A stretch of 40,404 bases of DNA, taken from assembly GCA_027859175.1 (NCBI GenBank), contig JAQIBG010000208.1, positions 1 to 40,404 on the forward strand, read 5' to 3'. Position numbers and translations under genes: made by a program. This DNA is from Planctomycetota bacterium (lineage in GTDB: Bacteria; Planctomycetota; UBA11346). Each line of letters begins with the position of its first letter. Position 1 is the first letter of the stretch. Positions 1 to 8,514 of this stretch are shown here, piece by piece. A model generated the notes under the pieces. The model was not told where the DNA came from. It saw nothing but the letters and a program-made list of their open reading frames with translations, and did not search any database.

Positions 1-1
1 T

Positions 2-64
2 CGCGAGAAGCTCGACTACACAGCCCTGACCCCGGCAGTGCTGCGGGGGCAATTCCGGCGCTGA
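2..64 (+). CDS. C-terminal tail of an upstream gene (5' partial)
   Basis: Reading from base 2, twenty codons stay open and end in TGA at 62-64, giving a tail rich in charged and hydrophobic residues (REKLDYTALTPAVLRGQFRR). It is followed by a 47-base gap before the next gene. Frame 1 is also open from base 1 to 111, where its TGA touches the next GTG start, so the true frame of the upstream gene is uncertain. No function can be read from so short a piece. Confidence 0.35.
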   Translation, partial: REKLDYTALTPAVLRGQFRR

Positions 65-111
65 TTGGGGGCGGCAGTAATGACCGCTACTGGCGTGCTC
101 GGGTTGGCTGA

Positions 112-636
112 GTGGTTACCTTGCAGGCGGTTGCGGTGCCCAGCTCCGTCGTCCGTGTGGTGGATGGTGATACGATCATTGTGCGCCTCAATGACGCTGA
201 CGAGCGGGTGCGCTTGCTGTGGATCGATACGCCGGAGTCGAGAGGCAATAGCCACGGGGCGGCGCGGCCAGAAGGAAAACAGGCGGGTGCAGCCTTGGGG
301 GTACTGCTGAAGGATCGCGACTCGATCCTCTTGTGGGGGCCAGGCGCGACGCTGAAGCGGGATCGGTATCAGCGCATTTTGGCGGTCGTGGCGTTTGACC
401 TTGATGCGGTGACGGGCCAGCCGCGCACGTCGGCCCAGCACGGCTTGATCCAAGGCGGGTGGTCGCCGGTGTGGCGCAAGTACGGGGATCCGCCAGAACC
501 CTTATTGGGGTCCTGGCTGGCACTCGAACGCGAGGCAGAAGGTGCAGCGCGGGGTGCCTGGGGCACCGCGACGGACTACATGATCAACAAGCGCAATGAG
601 CGCACGGCTAAGAAGAACGCCGCACGACACGAGTGA
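112..636 (+). CDS. Staphylococcal-nuclease-like (thermonuclease family) protein
   Basis: This 174-residue protein belongs to the SNase/thermonuclease fold, whose members cut DNA or RNA using Ca2+. The family signature is intact: VVDGDTI (D20), VRLLWIDTPE (R34, D39, T40, E42) and DRYQR (R88) align with the metal-binding and catalytic Asp, Arg, Asp, Glu and Arg of staphylococcal nuclease. The length equals about one SNase domain plus a basic C-terminal tail (NKRNERTAKKN). The start is GTG at 112; an in-frame TGA at 109-111 rules out a longer reading, and no good Shine-Dalgarno sequence precedes it. No clear signal peptide is present, although many relatives are secreted. SNase-like genes are common cargo on conjugative plasmids (often called parB-like or yncB-like). 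The gene stands apart from the tra operon, separated by 246 bases. The family call is firm; the biological role is not. Confidence 0.85.
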   Translation: MVTLQAVAVPSSVVRVVDGDTIIVRLNDADERVRLLWIDTPESRGNSHGAARPEGKQAGAALGVLLKDRDSILLWGPGATLKRDRYQRILAVVAFDLDAVTGQPRTSAQHGLIQGGWSPVWRKYGDPPEPLLGSWLALEREAEGAARGAWGTATDYMINKRNERTAKKNAARHE

Positions 637-680
637 GGCGACGCCACGTGAGCACCTGCCGGCTGTCGCAAAACATGCCG

Positions 681-700
681 GGTGCGCTGGTTAGCGCGCC
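681..700 (+). terminator. Weak hairpin downstream of the nuclease gene
   Basis: GGTGCGC and GCGCGCC form a 7-bp stem with one G-U pair around the loop TGGTTA, 45 bases after the nuclease stop codon. Only GTCTTA follows, so the T-tract is poor. It may end transcription of the nuclease gene before the tra promoter region, or be merely structural. Confidence 0.3.
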
Positions 701-717
701 GTCTTAGATGTGAAACG

Positions 718-743
718 GTTGCCGTTTTCTAAAATAAGGCAAC
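718..743. promoter_or_regulatory. Inverted repeat around a -10-like TAAAAT, tra promoter region
   Basis: GTTGCC (718-723) and GGCAAC (738-743) are exact reverse complements flanking an AT-rich core that contains TAAAAT (730-735), a good -10 match. A convincing -35 at the right distance is missing. Directly downstream AACGTT occurs twice (741-746 and 750-755). The region 637-882 is the only sizeable gap before the traW-like gene, so a promoter for the operon is expected here. Which element is used cannot be decided by eye. Confidence 0.3.
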
Positions 744-778
744 GTTTGGAACGTTAGGGATATGTGCGCAAAAAGTCG

Positions 779-798
779 GTGCATTTCAAGTGTTGCAC
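779..798. promoter_or_regulatory. Candidate operator A1 (TGCA...GTTGCA near-palindrome)
   Basis: GTGCA and TGCAC form arms around ten bases. The inner 18 bases, TGCATTTCAAGTGTTGCA at 780-797, match 13 of 18 positions of the element at 10021-10038 and 13 of 18 of the reverse complement of the element at 38031-38048, sharing AAGTGTTG with the former. It sits about 85 bases upstream of the traW-like gene, a fitting place for an operator. Confidence 0.45.
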
Positions 799-829
799 GG
801 GACCGATAACGATTCTGCACGCAGCAAAC

Positions 830-841
830 GGGTCAACAATT
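830..841. promoter_or_regulatory. Candidate half-operator A2, GGGTCAACAATT
   Basis: The 12 bases GGGTCAACAATT recur exactly at 9971-9982, where they are the left part of the perfect palindrome GTCAACAATTGTTGAC. Here only the left half is kept. It lies 42 bases before the start of the traW-like gene and 32 bases after element A1. Confidence 0.4.
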
Positions 842-882
842 ACCACTTGCCAAATAAGGCGGGCTGACAATCTCCCCGCGTC

Positions 883-1575
883 ATGTTCTACAAACCTGTT
901 GCACTCCTTGCGTTGGCCGTGGCCCTCGATGCGGCCTCGGGCGCCGGGCCTGCAGCGGTTTCGACAACAGGCTTCCGGGACCGGGAACGTATTGTGGCCA
1001 ATTGGGGACATGTCGGTCCTACGTTGCGGCGGCAGCCGGAAGAAGTCAGTGGACAGTTTGAACGGCTGAAGGCCTATCTGCATTCACCCGAAGTGGTGGC
1101 CATGCTGGAGGCCGAACAAAAGCGCATGGTGGCGATTGAGGAACAGTTGGGCAAGCAGCAGGGCGATGCTCGTATGGCGCGGTACCGCACCGAGGATCAG
1201 GATCCTGGGGTGCCACGGGTAGCCTCTCGCACCAGAAGCATTCAAACGCCTGAGTGGATCTTTGGGATACCCTGGGATGTTCGGAAGCAGCTGGTGGTCG
1301 CAGCATTTGATGCGCGCGACGGCGTCCAAGTGGCCTGGGCACGCCGGGTCCGCGCGCTCCATCCGACCGCCGCGATCAATGTGGTGGGCTGGCACAGCCA
1401 GGCTGCACTAGATGCGGTACAAGAAGAGACCCCGGATCTGCGACCAATGTCCGTGGTTAGCGTGCCAGGGGGTGCATCAGCGGCCGACTGGTTGGGTGAT
1501 TGGGGAATTGAGGGATTACCGGCCCTCGTGCGGTGGACCAGCCCCGAGGAACAAGTCATGGAGGAAGGATTGTGA
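883..1575 (+). CDS. traW: TraW-like periplasmic conjugation protein
   Basis: This 230-residue secreted protein resembles TraW of F-type systems, which acts in the periplasm in pilus assembly. A signal peptide covers about residues 1-20 (hydrophobic LLALAVALDAASGA). Residues 35-105 are a helical, coiled-coil-like region, as in the TraW N-terminal part. The C-terminal half carries QVAWARR followed by a strand, and near the end WGIEGLPALVRW; F TraW has QVAWMKR and FGIDQVPARV in equivalent places. Length is close to F TraW (about 210). The start is the first ATG after an in-frame stop; no clear Shine-Dalgarno sequence precedes it. It is first in the operon and its TGA overlaps the next gene's GTG by 4 bases. 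Similarity is distant, so the assignment relies on these short matches and on gene order (W before U, TrbC, F, H, G). Confidence 0.55.
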   Translation: MFYKPVALLALAVALDAASGAGPAAVSTTGFRDRERIVANWGHVGPTLRRQPEEVSGQFERLKAYLHSPEVVAMLEAEQKRMVAIEEQLGKQQGDARMARYRTEDQDPGVPRVASRTRSIQTPEWIFGIPWDVRKQLVVAAFDARDGVQVAWARRVRALHPTAAINVVGWHSQAALDAVQEETPDLRPMSVVSVPGGASAADWLGDWGIEGLPALVRWTSPEEQVMEEGL

Positions 1576-4500
1576 AAACAGTCACGTTGGTCCTACTCAT
1601 GCTTGGCAGCATGTTGTGGCAGCTGGCTGCCACCGAGGTGCGTTTGGTGGCGACACCGCCACTGCATGTCGCGATGACGCCCGAGCAATCAGTCAGCCTG
1701 ATTGTGGCCGAGGTCGATCTCGATTTGGACGAGTCAGAAGAAGACCTGCTCACGCTGGTCGGGGGATGGGCGCAGGCCGTTGTCGACCCGATCTTCAAAA
1801 CCAATAGTCACGGTACGTACCTCAATGAGCATGGCGGGGAGGCCTCCTTGCCATCCCAATACGTTGTTATTGGGTATCGACTGCGCGAGGTGCATGTTCG
1901 CCTGAATGACGAAGAGGGGCGCTGGAGCACGTATACCTTGTATACGGTTCCGCGTGAGGAGGACGGGCCTGCGTTGGAGCCGGCGCCCGCATTGGTTGCT
2001 GGTGACATCTATTGGTATGAAGGCGGTGCCGCTCGCGTCGTGCAGCTGCGCAATGGGACGGTCTTTGCCAGTAGCGATGATATCCAGTCGTTCCGCCTGT
2101 CTGATGTGTGGGTTTCACAGTATGCGCGCTTTCGCGGATTAGGTCGGCGGGATGGTGTGCGGATTGTTGCACCAGGTGGATGGGCAGTCGCTGATCGGCC
2201 AACTTTTGTGCGGCCGATTGAAGAGGTGAACGGTGCCCTGTTCGCGATCGCGACGATTGAGGGTGTCGGTTATGTGTGGCACGAGCGCCAGGTCACCGTT
2301 GACGGGGCGCCAAGTAGCGACCCGTATTTCCTCGATGGCGAGACGATTTTGCGCAGCGGCGTCCTCATCGGGCCGGACGGGCCGCAGTGGACATTCTCGC
2401 GGCGCTCAGGGACGAACCATATGGCTGTGGGTCCGATTGAAGAGTCGTTGCCGCACAGCACCGTTCCGGAGCCGTACTACACAGACTTTCAGGGGTTTCT
2501 GGGGCGCGATGAGCAGCCGATTAATCTGATTTCCGCAGCCGAAGAGGTCTCGACCGTTGGCAACCAGGATACAATGGCGTTGATGATCGGCTTAAATGAG
2601 GCGAGCGAAGGAACCGACGAGCAAAAGGAAAACGCGGATACTCTGAAAGAGGCCGTGTTGGACCTGGAACCGTTTCAGCGGAACCCACAAGGTCTGCCGG
2701 TACCGGTGGCCTCGGACACCTTAGCCGACCCGGCCATGGAACAGGCGCGTGCAGGTTTAGCGGCGCCAGGTTTTGCCGACGCACTAGCAGTGCGACAGCG
2801 TCACGATCTCAACACGTCTGAGCAGGTTGCGCCCGAGATGGTGGAGGCGGACGAGAGCGACACAAACGCGATTCGCGCTGCGGTCGAAGAAGTTGATGCG
2901 ATTCTGTATCCACAGACGCCAACCAGCCTGCCCTTGCGCGGCAAGCCGATCCCTCGGTATGCGGAAATGCACCCTGCTGGGTTCCGCCCCTTCTACTTAG
3001 AGGGTGAAGCCGTCCCGGGGGCCGGTGATAACCCTGTTCGGCCGATACCCACGGGAGTGGAGACGGGTGCGCCAGCTTACGACTTAGATGGCGATGGCGA
3101 TATCGACCGCATCTATACCAGCGATCCGTACGATAATGGATATGATGAGTTGCGGATTAAATGGGACGTCAGTGCGCGTCTGTTTCGGTATCGCGATGCG
3201 TACGACAATCGGTGGCGGAACAATTTTGCGGTGTTTGCCCAGCAAGCAGGAAACCCCGAGGGTGCCGATCTGCTCTTTGTAGGTAGTGACTCCATGCTGT
3301 ATATGGAAAGGCAAGAGCGTTGGACGGGTGTCACCTTGCACTCATTTGCACTCAACTCACTCCTGTGGCCGACTGGGCGGACCAACGAGTTTCGTTTTGC
3401 GCTGACCCCGCGTTCGGGCCCCGCGCCACCAGTGACGGCGAATGAACCGCTTATTCCAGAAATCGTAACCGCCAACTGGCAGGACATGATCGACGTCACT
3501 GATGATGACGAAGTGGTGGCGGTCGTTGAGACGATGTATACGGAGACGGTGGCTCTGTATACCGAGCTCGGTCCAGATCCAGACCTTGCGACCGAGGTAT
3601 TCTCAAAGGCTAATTTTATCCCAGCCGCGACAGACGGGAAGCCGACGTGCCCGGCGAAATACGTTCGGAACACGATTCCCTATACCTGGAATGGCGTTGT
3701 CGCCGTTCCCGGTCCGATGACCACCGAGGTGGTCTATTTCCCCAGTGGTTGGACGGAAACGCAGATTGAACAAGAGACGACGCCACCGGGCTGGTCGCGA
3801 GGAACCGTTTTCCGCTGGGATTATCCGATGCAGGGTGATGGGTATTCCGCGAACTACCTGCGCGGATCCCGGTTCCCGCGAGGGTACGAGATTGAAATAA
3901 ATCTCCCAGAGGTGATCGCGCGGTATGGCGGACAGTATCCGCTGCAGTCGAGCGATGACCTCGTCTTAAGCGACGGTGCGGACTTTGTGCTTCGCGAGGT
4001 CGCTGATGATGCGCTTGAGCTCATCCCGCTTAATCCGAATGACCCAGAAGATCCAGCGGTGGCGTACAACGCGGAGCAGACAGCGCAGTGGATCGCGCGG
4101 CGCAGCGATGTGCACCAACCACAAGACATGGTAACCGACCGGCAGGCCGGTGGCATGGCGGAGATAAACCATCATAGCGGTGAACGGACTTTCGACATTG
4201 TCGAGGGTGCGGGATTTTATGTATTCAAGGGGCAGCGGCGCGAGTTTACAAGCCGCGCCGAGCAGATGGCCTTGTTGCGCGAGATGTGGGACGATGCACT
4301 CGATCAACCCAAGACCATTTACAAGGTGCTGCACATCGACAACAACCCGGCCAAACCGCTCTTGAATACCGCGTTTGCCAATGCAGATGGCGATGCCGAG
4401 GAGCTCTACCATCCATTAAACGGGCAGGTCAATAATGATCTGCGCGCCGGTGCAGAGCAAAACACACCGAACGTTGCGCGTCGCAATGAGTTGAAGTCTA

Positions 4501-6419
4501 CGATCTGGTTTGCCTTTAGTGGAGCAGAGGGGCGCGAATGGGAAGCGGAGTGGGCACGGAAAATGCCCAAGAACACCAAGTTTAAGTGCATTGAGTGGGA
4601 CGATCTGGACGCCGTGCAGATGATGCTGCCACACCGCGATGTTGAGTTTCTCTCAAGCAATGAAGAGGAGCGGAAATGGAAGGGTGAGGTCATCACGAAG
4701 ATCTTCGGTCGCGTCCACGTTGTGGCCGACATGGATGGTGATGGCGTGACGCGGGCCCATGTCGTTGGGGACCAGGCGGTCGTCGACTTAGCGATGCAAA
4801 ACCCAGGTCAGTACGTCTTCCTGGGTGCCGACCTTCGGTACGGCAAGCCAGCCAATTATCTCGAACAGGTGGCGCTGCTGGATGACCAGCAATATGGGAA
4901 TCCGCGCAACGACCAGTGGGTAGCATGGCATCAGATGGAGTTTCGCCACCCGATGGTGATCTTCTATGATGACCGCCATTCGTCGTTGGTGGTTGCTTAC
5001 GGGGAAAACGCGAATCCAGAACTCTGGACGGAAGCCTGGGATAGCTATACCGCACCCAATGAAGGTTTTGGTGTCGATCCGTGCCGATCGCAGTTCGAGC
5101 AGTGGGTGACCGAAGACAGGGCCGAGGGGCTATATGACAGCCTGCATGCGGAGGAGTTTGCCGAGGCAATTTTGGGGCAAGGCACGATGGCGCCCGCGCC
5201 GACAGCCGTTGAGCAACCGGAAGAGCCGGTTGAGCCAGCCAGTTGGAGCGGCGGGGACCTGACGGAGCCAGAAATCCTTGAGGACCCAGGGCAACCGCCG
5301 GTGCTCACCGCGACCATGCCAGTGGTGCCATGGAAGGGCTATAATTACGGCGAAGATACCTCACGCACGGCTGGCACCAGATGGCTTAATGAAGGCATGC
5401 GCGTCGACTTTTCACGGCCAGGTGGCACGATGTGCTATCACTTCCACCAATATGCCGTGCGGCTAACTGACGCACAAGCGGCAGGACATATTGTTAACCG
5501 TTTTCCAGGTGCGCCGATTTCTCCTGTTTACCGTGGGTCCGGGTTTCTTGGCCCCAGCGAAGGATGGGGTTGGTCCTGGAAGGGAAGTTCCGCCGCAAGC
5601 AGCAGCGGCAATTTTACGGGCGGTCAGTCGAACGATCACCACCTGAACATCATTGAGGCTGTTGTCATTAACCCGGGTGGGAATCGCGGAGTTGAATTTG
5701 GCTGGGGCGCCGATGACGCAGGGTTTCTCTACGTGAATGGTTCTGCGGTTTATTGGAACGCCCGGTATTTGCGGAATGGCAGCTTTGGCGGCACGCTCAA
5801 TCATGGATGGAATGTCCTGACTGGTTATCAGTCGGAGAACTCGGGCATTTCAGGGTGGGACTTTAGAATCAATGGCCGCCGGTGGGGTGATTTTGCTAAT
5901 AGTTCTGCGATGCAGGCTCTGCCGTATTACCGCCTTGGCATTGGTGATGTTGGTGCGCGTGCGGCCTACGATTATTACTACCGCAAGGTAGATGAGTACA
6001 CGGCTGCTGTTGAATGGCAGGCCCGTGCATTTGCAGCGTGGGAAGATGCCTTAGCAGCTTACAATACGAGCGTCGCGAAGCATAATGAATGGGAAGAACG
6101 AGTGGACAGCTATAATGCATGGCTGCCGGACTACCAAGAAGACATGACTGAGTACAATAGCGCGAGCGCTACGTACTCGATTGAAAAGAAAGCCTACGAC
6201 GACTTTATGGCCGCGCGGGACGCATGGCTGGCAGAGAACGCGGAGTTCCTTGCAGCCAAGGCTAAGTGGGACGCCTACCAAACCGCGCGCAGCAACTGGG
6301 CGTGGTTGGTGGCGACGCGTAGCGAAGAGGCCGGCGTAAGCTGGGAAGACCCGGAACCAATTTTCGAGGCGTTTGGGGAGTGGCGGAAGCTCTATGGCGA
6401 GGGCCCATGCGCACCGTAA
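1572..6419 (+). CDS. Very large secreted protein, probable surface or mating-pair protein
   Basis: I do not recognise a family for this 1615-residue protein. It begins at GTG 1572, seven bases after GGAGG (1560-1564), giving a clear signal peptide (MKTVTLVLLMLGSMLWQLAA). Visible parts: an Asp-rich calcium-loop-like motif DLDGDGDIDR near residue 505 and a second, DMDGDG, near 1053; a Pro/Glu linker near 1210-1245; a Gly/Ser/Trp-rich beta domain at about 1257-1450 that includes GWGADDAGFLYVNG, reminiscent of PA14 or lectin-like sugar-binding folds; then a Tyr/Trp/Ala-rich heptad-like coiled coil at about 1467-1600. Cysteines are few (about five). It lies between traW-like and traU-like genes; F encodes the large outer-membrane adhesin TraN slightly later in the same block, so an adhesin or recipient-recognition role is a reasonable inference, but no TraN homology is visible. 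It overlaps the next gene by 13 bases. Confidence 0.6.
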   Translation: MKTVTLVLLMLGSMLWQLAATEVRLVATPPLHVAMTPEQSVSLIVAEVDLDLDESEEDLLTLVGGWAQAVVDPIFKTNSHGTYLNEHGGEASLPSQYVVIGYRLREVHVRLNDEEGRWSTYTLYTVPREEDGPALEPAPALVAGDIYWYEGGAARVVQLRNGTVFASSDDIQSFRLSDVWVSQYARFRGLGRRDGVRIVAPGGWAVADRPTFVRPIEEVNGALFAIATIEGVGYVWHERQVTVDGAPSSDPYFLDGETILRSGVLIGPDGPQWTFSRRSGTNHMAVGPIEESLPHSTVPEPYYTDFQGFLGRDEQPINLISAAEEVSTVGNQDTMALMIGLNEASEGTDEQKENADTLKEAVLDLEPFQRNPQGLPVPVASDTLADPAMEQARAGLAAPGFADALAVRQRHDLNTSEQVAPEMVEADESDTNAIRAAVEEVDAILYPQTPTSLPLRGKPIPRYAEMHPAGFRPFYLEGEAVPGAGDNPVRPIPTGVETGAPAYDLDGDGDIDRIYTSDPYDNGYDELRIKWDVSARLFRYRDAYDNRWRNNFAVFAQQAGNPEGADLLFVGSDSMLYMERQERWTGVTLHSFALNSLLWPTGRTNEFRFALTPRSGPAPPVTANEPLIPEIVTANWQDMIDVTDDDEVVAVVETMYTETVALYTELGPDPDLATEVFSKANFIPAATDGKPTCPAKYVRNTIPYTWNGVVAVPGPMTTEVVYFPSGWTETQIEQETTPPGWSRGTVFRWDYPMQGDGYSANYLRGSRFPRGYEIEINLPEVIARYGGQYPLQSSDDLVLSDGADFVLREVADDALELIPLNPNDPEDPAVAYNAEQTAQWIARRSDVHQPQDMVTDRQAGGMAEINHHSGERTFDIVEGAGFYVFKGQRREFTSRAEQMALLREMWDDALDQPKTIYKVLHIDNNPAKPLLNTAFANADGDAEELYHPLNGQVNNDLRAGAEQNTPNVARRNELKSTIWFAFSGAEGREWEAEWARKMPKNTKFKCIEWDDLDAVQMMLPHRDVEFLSSNEEERKWKGEVITKIFGRVHVVADMDGDGVTRAHVVGDQAVVDLAMQNPGQYVFLGADLRYGKPANYLEQVALLDDQQYGNPRNDQWVAWHQMEFRHPMVIFYDDRHSSLVVAYGENANPELWTEAWDSYTAPNEGFGVDPCRSQFEQWVTEDRAEGLYDSLHAEEFAEAILGQGTMAPAPTAVEQPEEPVEPASWSGGDLTEPEILEDPGQPPVLTATMPVVPWKGYNYGEDTSRTAGTRWLNEGMRVDFSRPGGTMCYHFHQYAVRLTDAQAAGHIVNRFPGAPISPVYRGSGFLGPSEGWGWSWKGSSAASSSGNFTGGQSNDHHLNIIEAVVINPGGNRGVEFGWGADDAGFLYVNGSAVYWNARYLRNGSFGGTLNHGWNVLTGYQSENSGISGWDFRINGRRWGDFANSSAMQALPYYRLGIGDVGARAAYDYYYRKVDEYTAAVEWQARAFAAWEDALAAYNTSVAKHNEWEERVDSYNAWLPDYQEDMTEYNSASATYSIEKKAYDDFMAARDAWLAENAEFLAAKAKWDAYQTARSNWAWLVATRSEEAGVSWEDPEPIFEAFGEWRKLYGEGPCAP

Positions 6420-7612
6420 CGATCCTGGTTCTGATAATTGGGTTCCTCTTGGCTCCAGGCCGCGCAAGTGCCCTGGACATGGCAACAGGCAAAGGTGCGT
6501 CGGGGTTCACGATGGCAGCAGGCGGGCTCGAAGAACTCGGGATCCTGACGGCTCTTGGCAGCGGCGCGCTTGGTAATTGTTTTGTTGGCAGCATTCGCTG
6601 GGGAGGCATGGAAACATGCACCAGCAGCGGGTGGCCACGCGTCTGCGTCCGCTTTCGCAACAATTACCTCCAGAATTTATTGGAGGCCTCCGGTAAGCGG
6701 CATCACTTTGCTTTGCAAACGGTGATGTCGGCTGCATTTTTGGAGGCGATTGCCGACAGTCAGTCTGCCGCCCCGTCCGCGAAAAAGCTCGGGGTGGACA
6801 TGGGTATGTTTACGTCTGGCAGCGGTCGCGTTCAGGGGCGCACCTTAGCGCCGCCGCTTCTTTATGAGGCTCTTGGGACGCTCGTGCAGGGGGCCTCACT
6901 GAACTCGCTGTGTCGTCCGACTGATCTGCGGTTTGGGTATATCTATTTTGCTGAGGGCGATGAGACCGGCGCAGGCCAGACCCTGTGGCGCTCGATCATC
7001 AGTCCCTATTACCTCAACCGCATGACCAGCGGCATTAGTCTTTTCGCCAAGGCGGTGGAGACCGTCGGCATGTGCGGTCTAGACGTCAACTTTATGCTGT
7101 GTATCGGAGGGTACGGAACGAAGTATCCGACCTCTGGCGATATTGCTGCCTCGTCGCCAGCATTACGACTGATCACGGGCGCCTGGCGCGCACAGGAGAT
7201 CCATGCGGCGCCGGCTGGCACGTACGGTCCCTATGACACCAGCTTGGGACCGGTCATCCACAGTCAGATGCACCTTCCGTTATCGATGGCCGGTGGGGTT
7301 ACGGCGGTCCTGCCACCCTATAGCCCTGGGAGCTATACGCAGTGGCTGTACCCGGGGATGGGCAGCTTGCCGGTTGGGAACCCCGATACCTTCTGCCAGG
7401 TGCTGGGTGTCGGAGCCGGCACGTCGCCACAGGCAATGAATCAAATGCTGAGCGAAGCGATCAATAAAACATGGATTGAAGAGGACACGTTAGCATTTGC
7501 GTATTGGACGCGCTGGACCTGTTGCAACTGGTGCCAGGGCGCGGACGACGCTGCCGTCAAACACATGATCCCCGAGCAGGGCTATAGTCCCGTCTTGACG
7601 CGCAAACCATGA
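6407..7612 (+). CDS. Cys-rich secreted protein, probable TraU-like
   Basis: The 401-residue product starts at ATG 6407, inside the end of the preceding gene, which gives a clean signal peptide (MRTVTILVLIIGFLLAPGRASA). The mature part has ten cysteines, including one TCCNWC cluster near the C-terminus and the N-terminal series GNCF, ETC and RVC. Such spacing recalls the TraU family (F TraU and the integrative-element TraU-like proteins), periplasmic proteins with many disulfides needed for DNA transfer. Gene order supports this: it follows traW and precedes a TrbC-like gene. The sequence match is weak, so another Cys-rich periplasmic family cannot be excluded. The even number of cysteines fits oxidation by the VKOR-DsbA and TraF-like enzymes encoded downstream. 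Its TGA overlaps the next ATG (ATGA). Confidence 0.45.
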   Translation: MRTVTILVLIIGFLLAPGRASALDMATGKGASGFTMAAGGLEELGILTALGSGALGNCFVGSIRWGGMETCTSSGWPRVCVRFRNNYLQNLLEASGKRHHFALQTVMSAAFLEAIADSQSAAPSAKKLGVDMGMFTSGSGRVQGRTLAPPLLYEALGTLVQGASLNSLCRPTDLRFGYIYFAEGDETGAGQTLWRSIISPYYLNRMTSGISLFAKAVETVGMCGLDVNFMLCIGGYGTKYPTSGDIAASSPALRLITGAWRAQEIHAAPAGTYGPYDTSLGPVIHSQMHLPLSMAGGVTAVLPPYSPGSYTQWLYPGMGSLPVGNPDTFCQVLGVGAGTSPQAMNQMLSEAINKTWIEEDTLAFAYWTRWTCCNWCQGADDAAVKHMIPEQGYSPVLTRKP

Positions 7613-8514
7613 GGGACGTCGTGGCGTTTGTGGCTCTTATGGGGATTATCTGCCTCAGCGTTACATCGGCCCATGCGGCCGATGCAACGACGTTGTCACC
7701 CGATGAACAGGCGGCATTGCGGGCGATTGTTGACCGTGTTAATGCTGCGGCCAAAGCGCATACCGGTGACGGCATGCCGACTTTGAGTGCGGTCATGCGC
7801 GAGGGTGACACGAGTGGGGCTGGAATGCCGAGCGGTCCCGAAGCAGACGCGATTCGCGAGCAGCTCGCCGCGCTCACGGCGCTTATGGGCGTTGAAGGCG
7901 ACCCCGTTCAGGGGGCGGTGAACGCGGTTGGCGGTGTCGAGATGCCGCGCGATCCCAGTAGCGCAGACAGTTTTGAGATTGGCAACGAGGGTTTGCTGTG
8001 GGTTTTCTGGGCAGCTGATGGTCCCGATATGGTTCTGCTGCCGGCTCAACTGGCGACAGTTGCGCATTCGTTCCCGGAATTGCCGATCCGCGATAATCAC
8101 GTCATGCGGCTGAGCGATTGGCAGGACATGTTGCGGACCCTGTCGCAGATCAAGGACCTCCTTGAAATGCGCGATGACGCGATCCCCGACGCAGCGGAGA
8201 TCGCTCAGAAGCGCGAGTTGCGGGATAGTTTAATGAAGCCGTACCTAGCCGCCACAACGATGGCAGAGGCGCGCCAGACGGGTGGCATTCTCATTTTAGA
8301 GAATGCGGGACCTGCTGTCGATTGGCAGATCACCGAGTTGCCATCATTCGTATTTGTCAGTCCGCGCGGTGTTGTTCATCGCCGTGCCGGTCTCCATAGA
8401 GACCGCACCTTGGCATCCTGGATTGCAGGGTGTCTTGAGTGGGAAGTGGCAAATGACGCTGCGTTGCGCGAACGCCAACGCTTACTGGACCGAGCGTCCA
8501 CGGAGGACCAGTGA
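7609..8514 (+). CDS. TrbC-like periplasmic protein
   Basis: This 301-residue protein has a signal peptide (MRDVVAFVALMGIICLSVTSAHA, cleavage after AHA), then a low-complexity helical region to about residue 110. The remainder has a thioredoxin-like pattern: a strand LLWVFWAADG near residue 125 and, near 240, TELPSFVFVSPRGVVHRRAG, which looks like the cis-Pro and last strands of that fold. There is no CxxC active site. TrbC proteins of F-type systems share this design (secreted, redox-dead thioredoxin-like) and work with TraW in pilus assembly. The position between the traU-like and traF-like genes is that of trbC in F. ATG 7609 overlaps the previous stop, and the GTG of the next gene overlaps its own TGA, so translation is probably coupled. 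Confidence 0.5.
   Translation: MRDVVAFVALMGIICLSVTSAHAADATTLSPDEQAALRAIVDRVNAAAKAHTGDGMPTLSAVMREGDTSGAGMPSGPEADAIREQLAALTALMGVEGDPVQGAVNAVGGVEMPRDPSSADSFEIGNEGLLWVFWAADGPDMVLLPAQLATVAHSFPELPIRDNHVMRLSDWQDMLRTLSQIKDLLEMRDDAIPDAAEIAQKRELRDSLMKPYLAATTMAEARQTGGILILENAGPAVDWQITELPSFVFVSPRGVVHRRAGLHRDRTLASWIAGCLEWEVANDAALRERQRLLDRASTEDQ

Noticed and set aside
764-1069. 101-residue + strand open frame overlapping the traW-like start
   Set aside because: It covers the operator region, has no Shine-Dalgarno sequence or motif, and conflicts with the gene at 883 that has a signal peptide and downstream coupling.
7517-7530. GTTGCAAC resembling the operator arms, inside the traU-like gene
   Set aside because: Only the bare arms match, without the AAG-T-GTTG context, and it encodes the conserved-looking TCCNWC segment; taken as chance.
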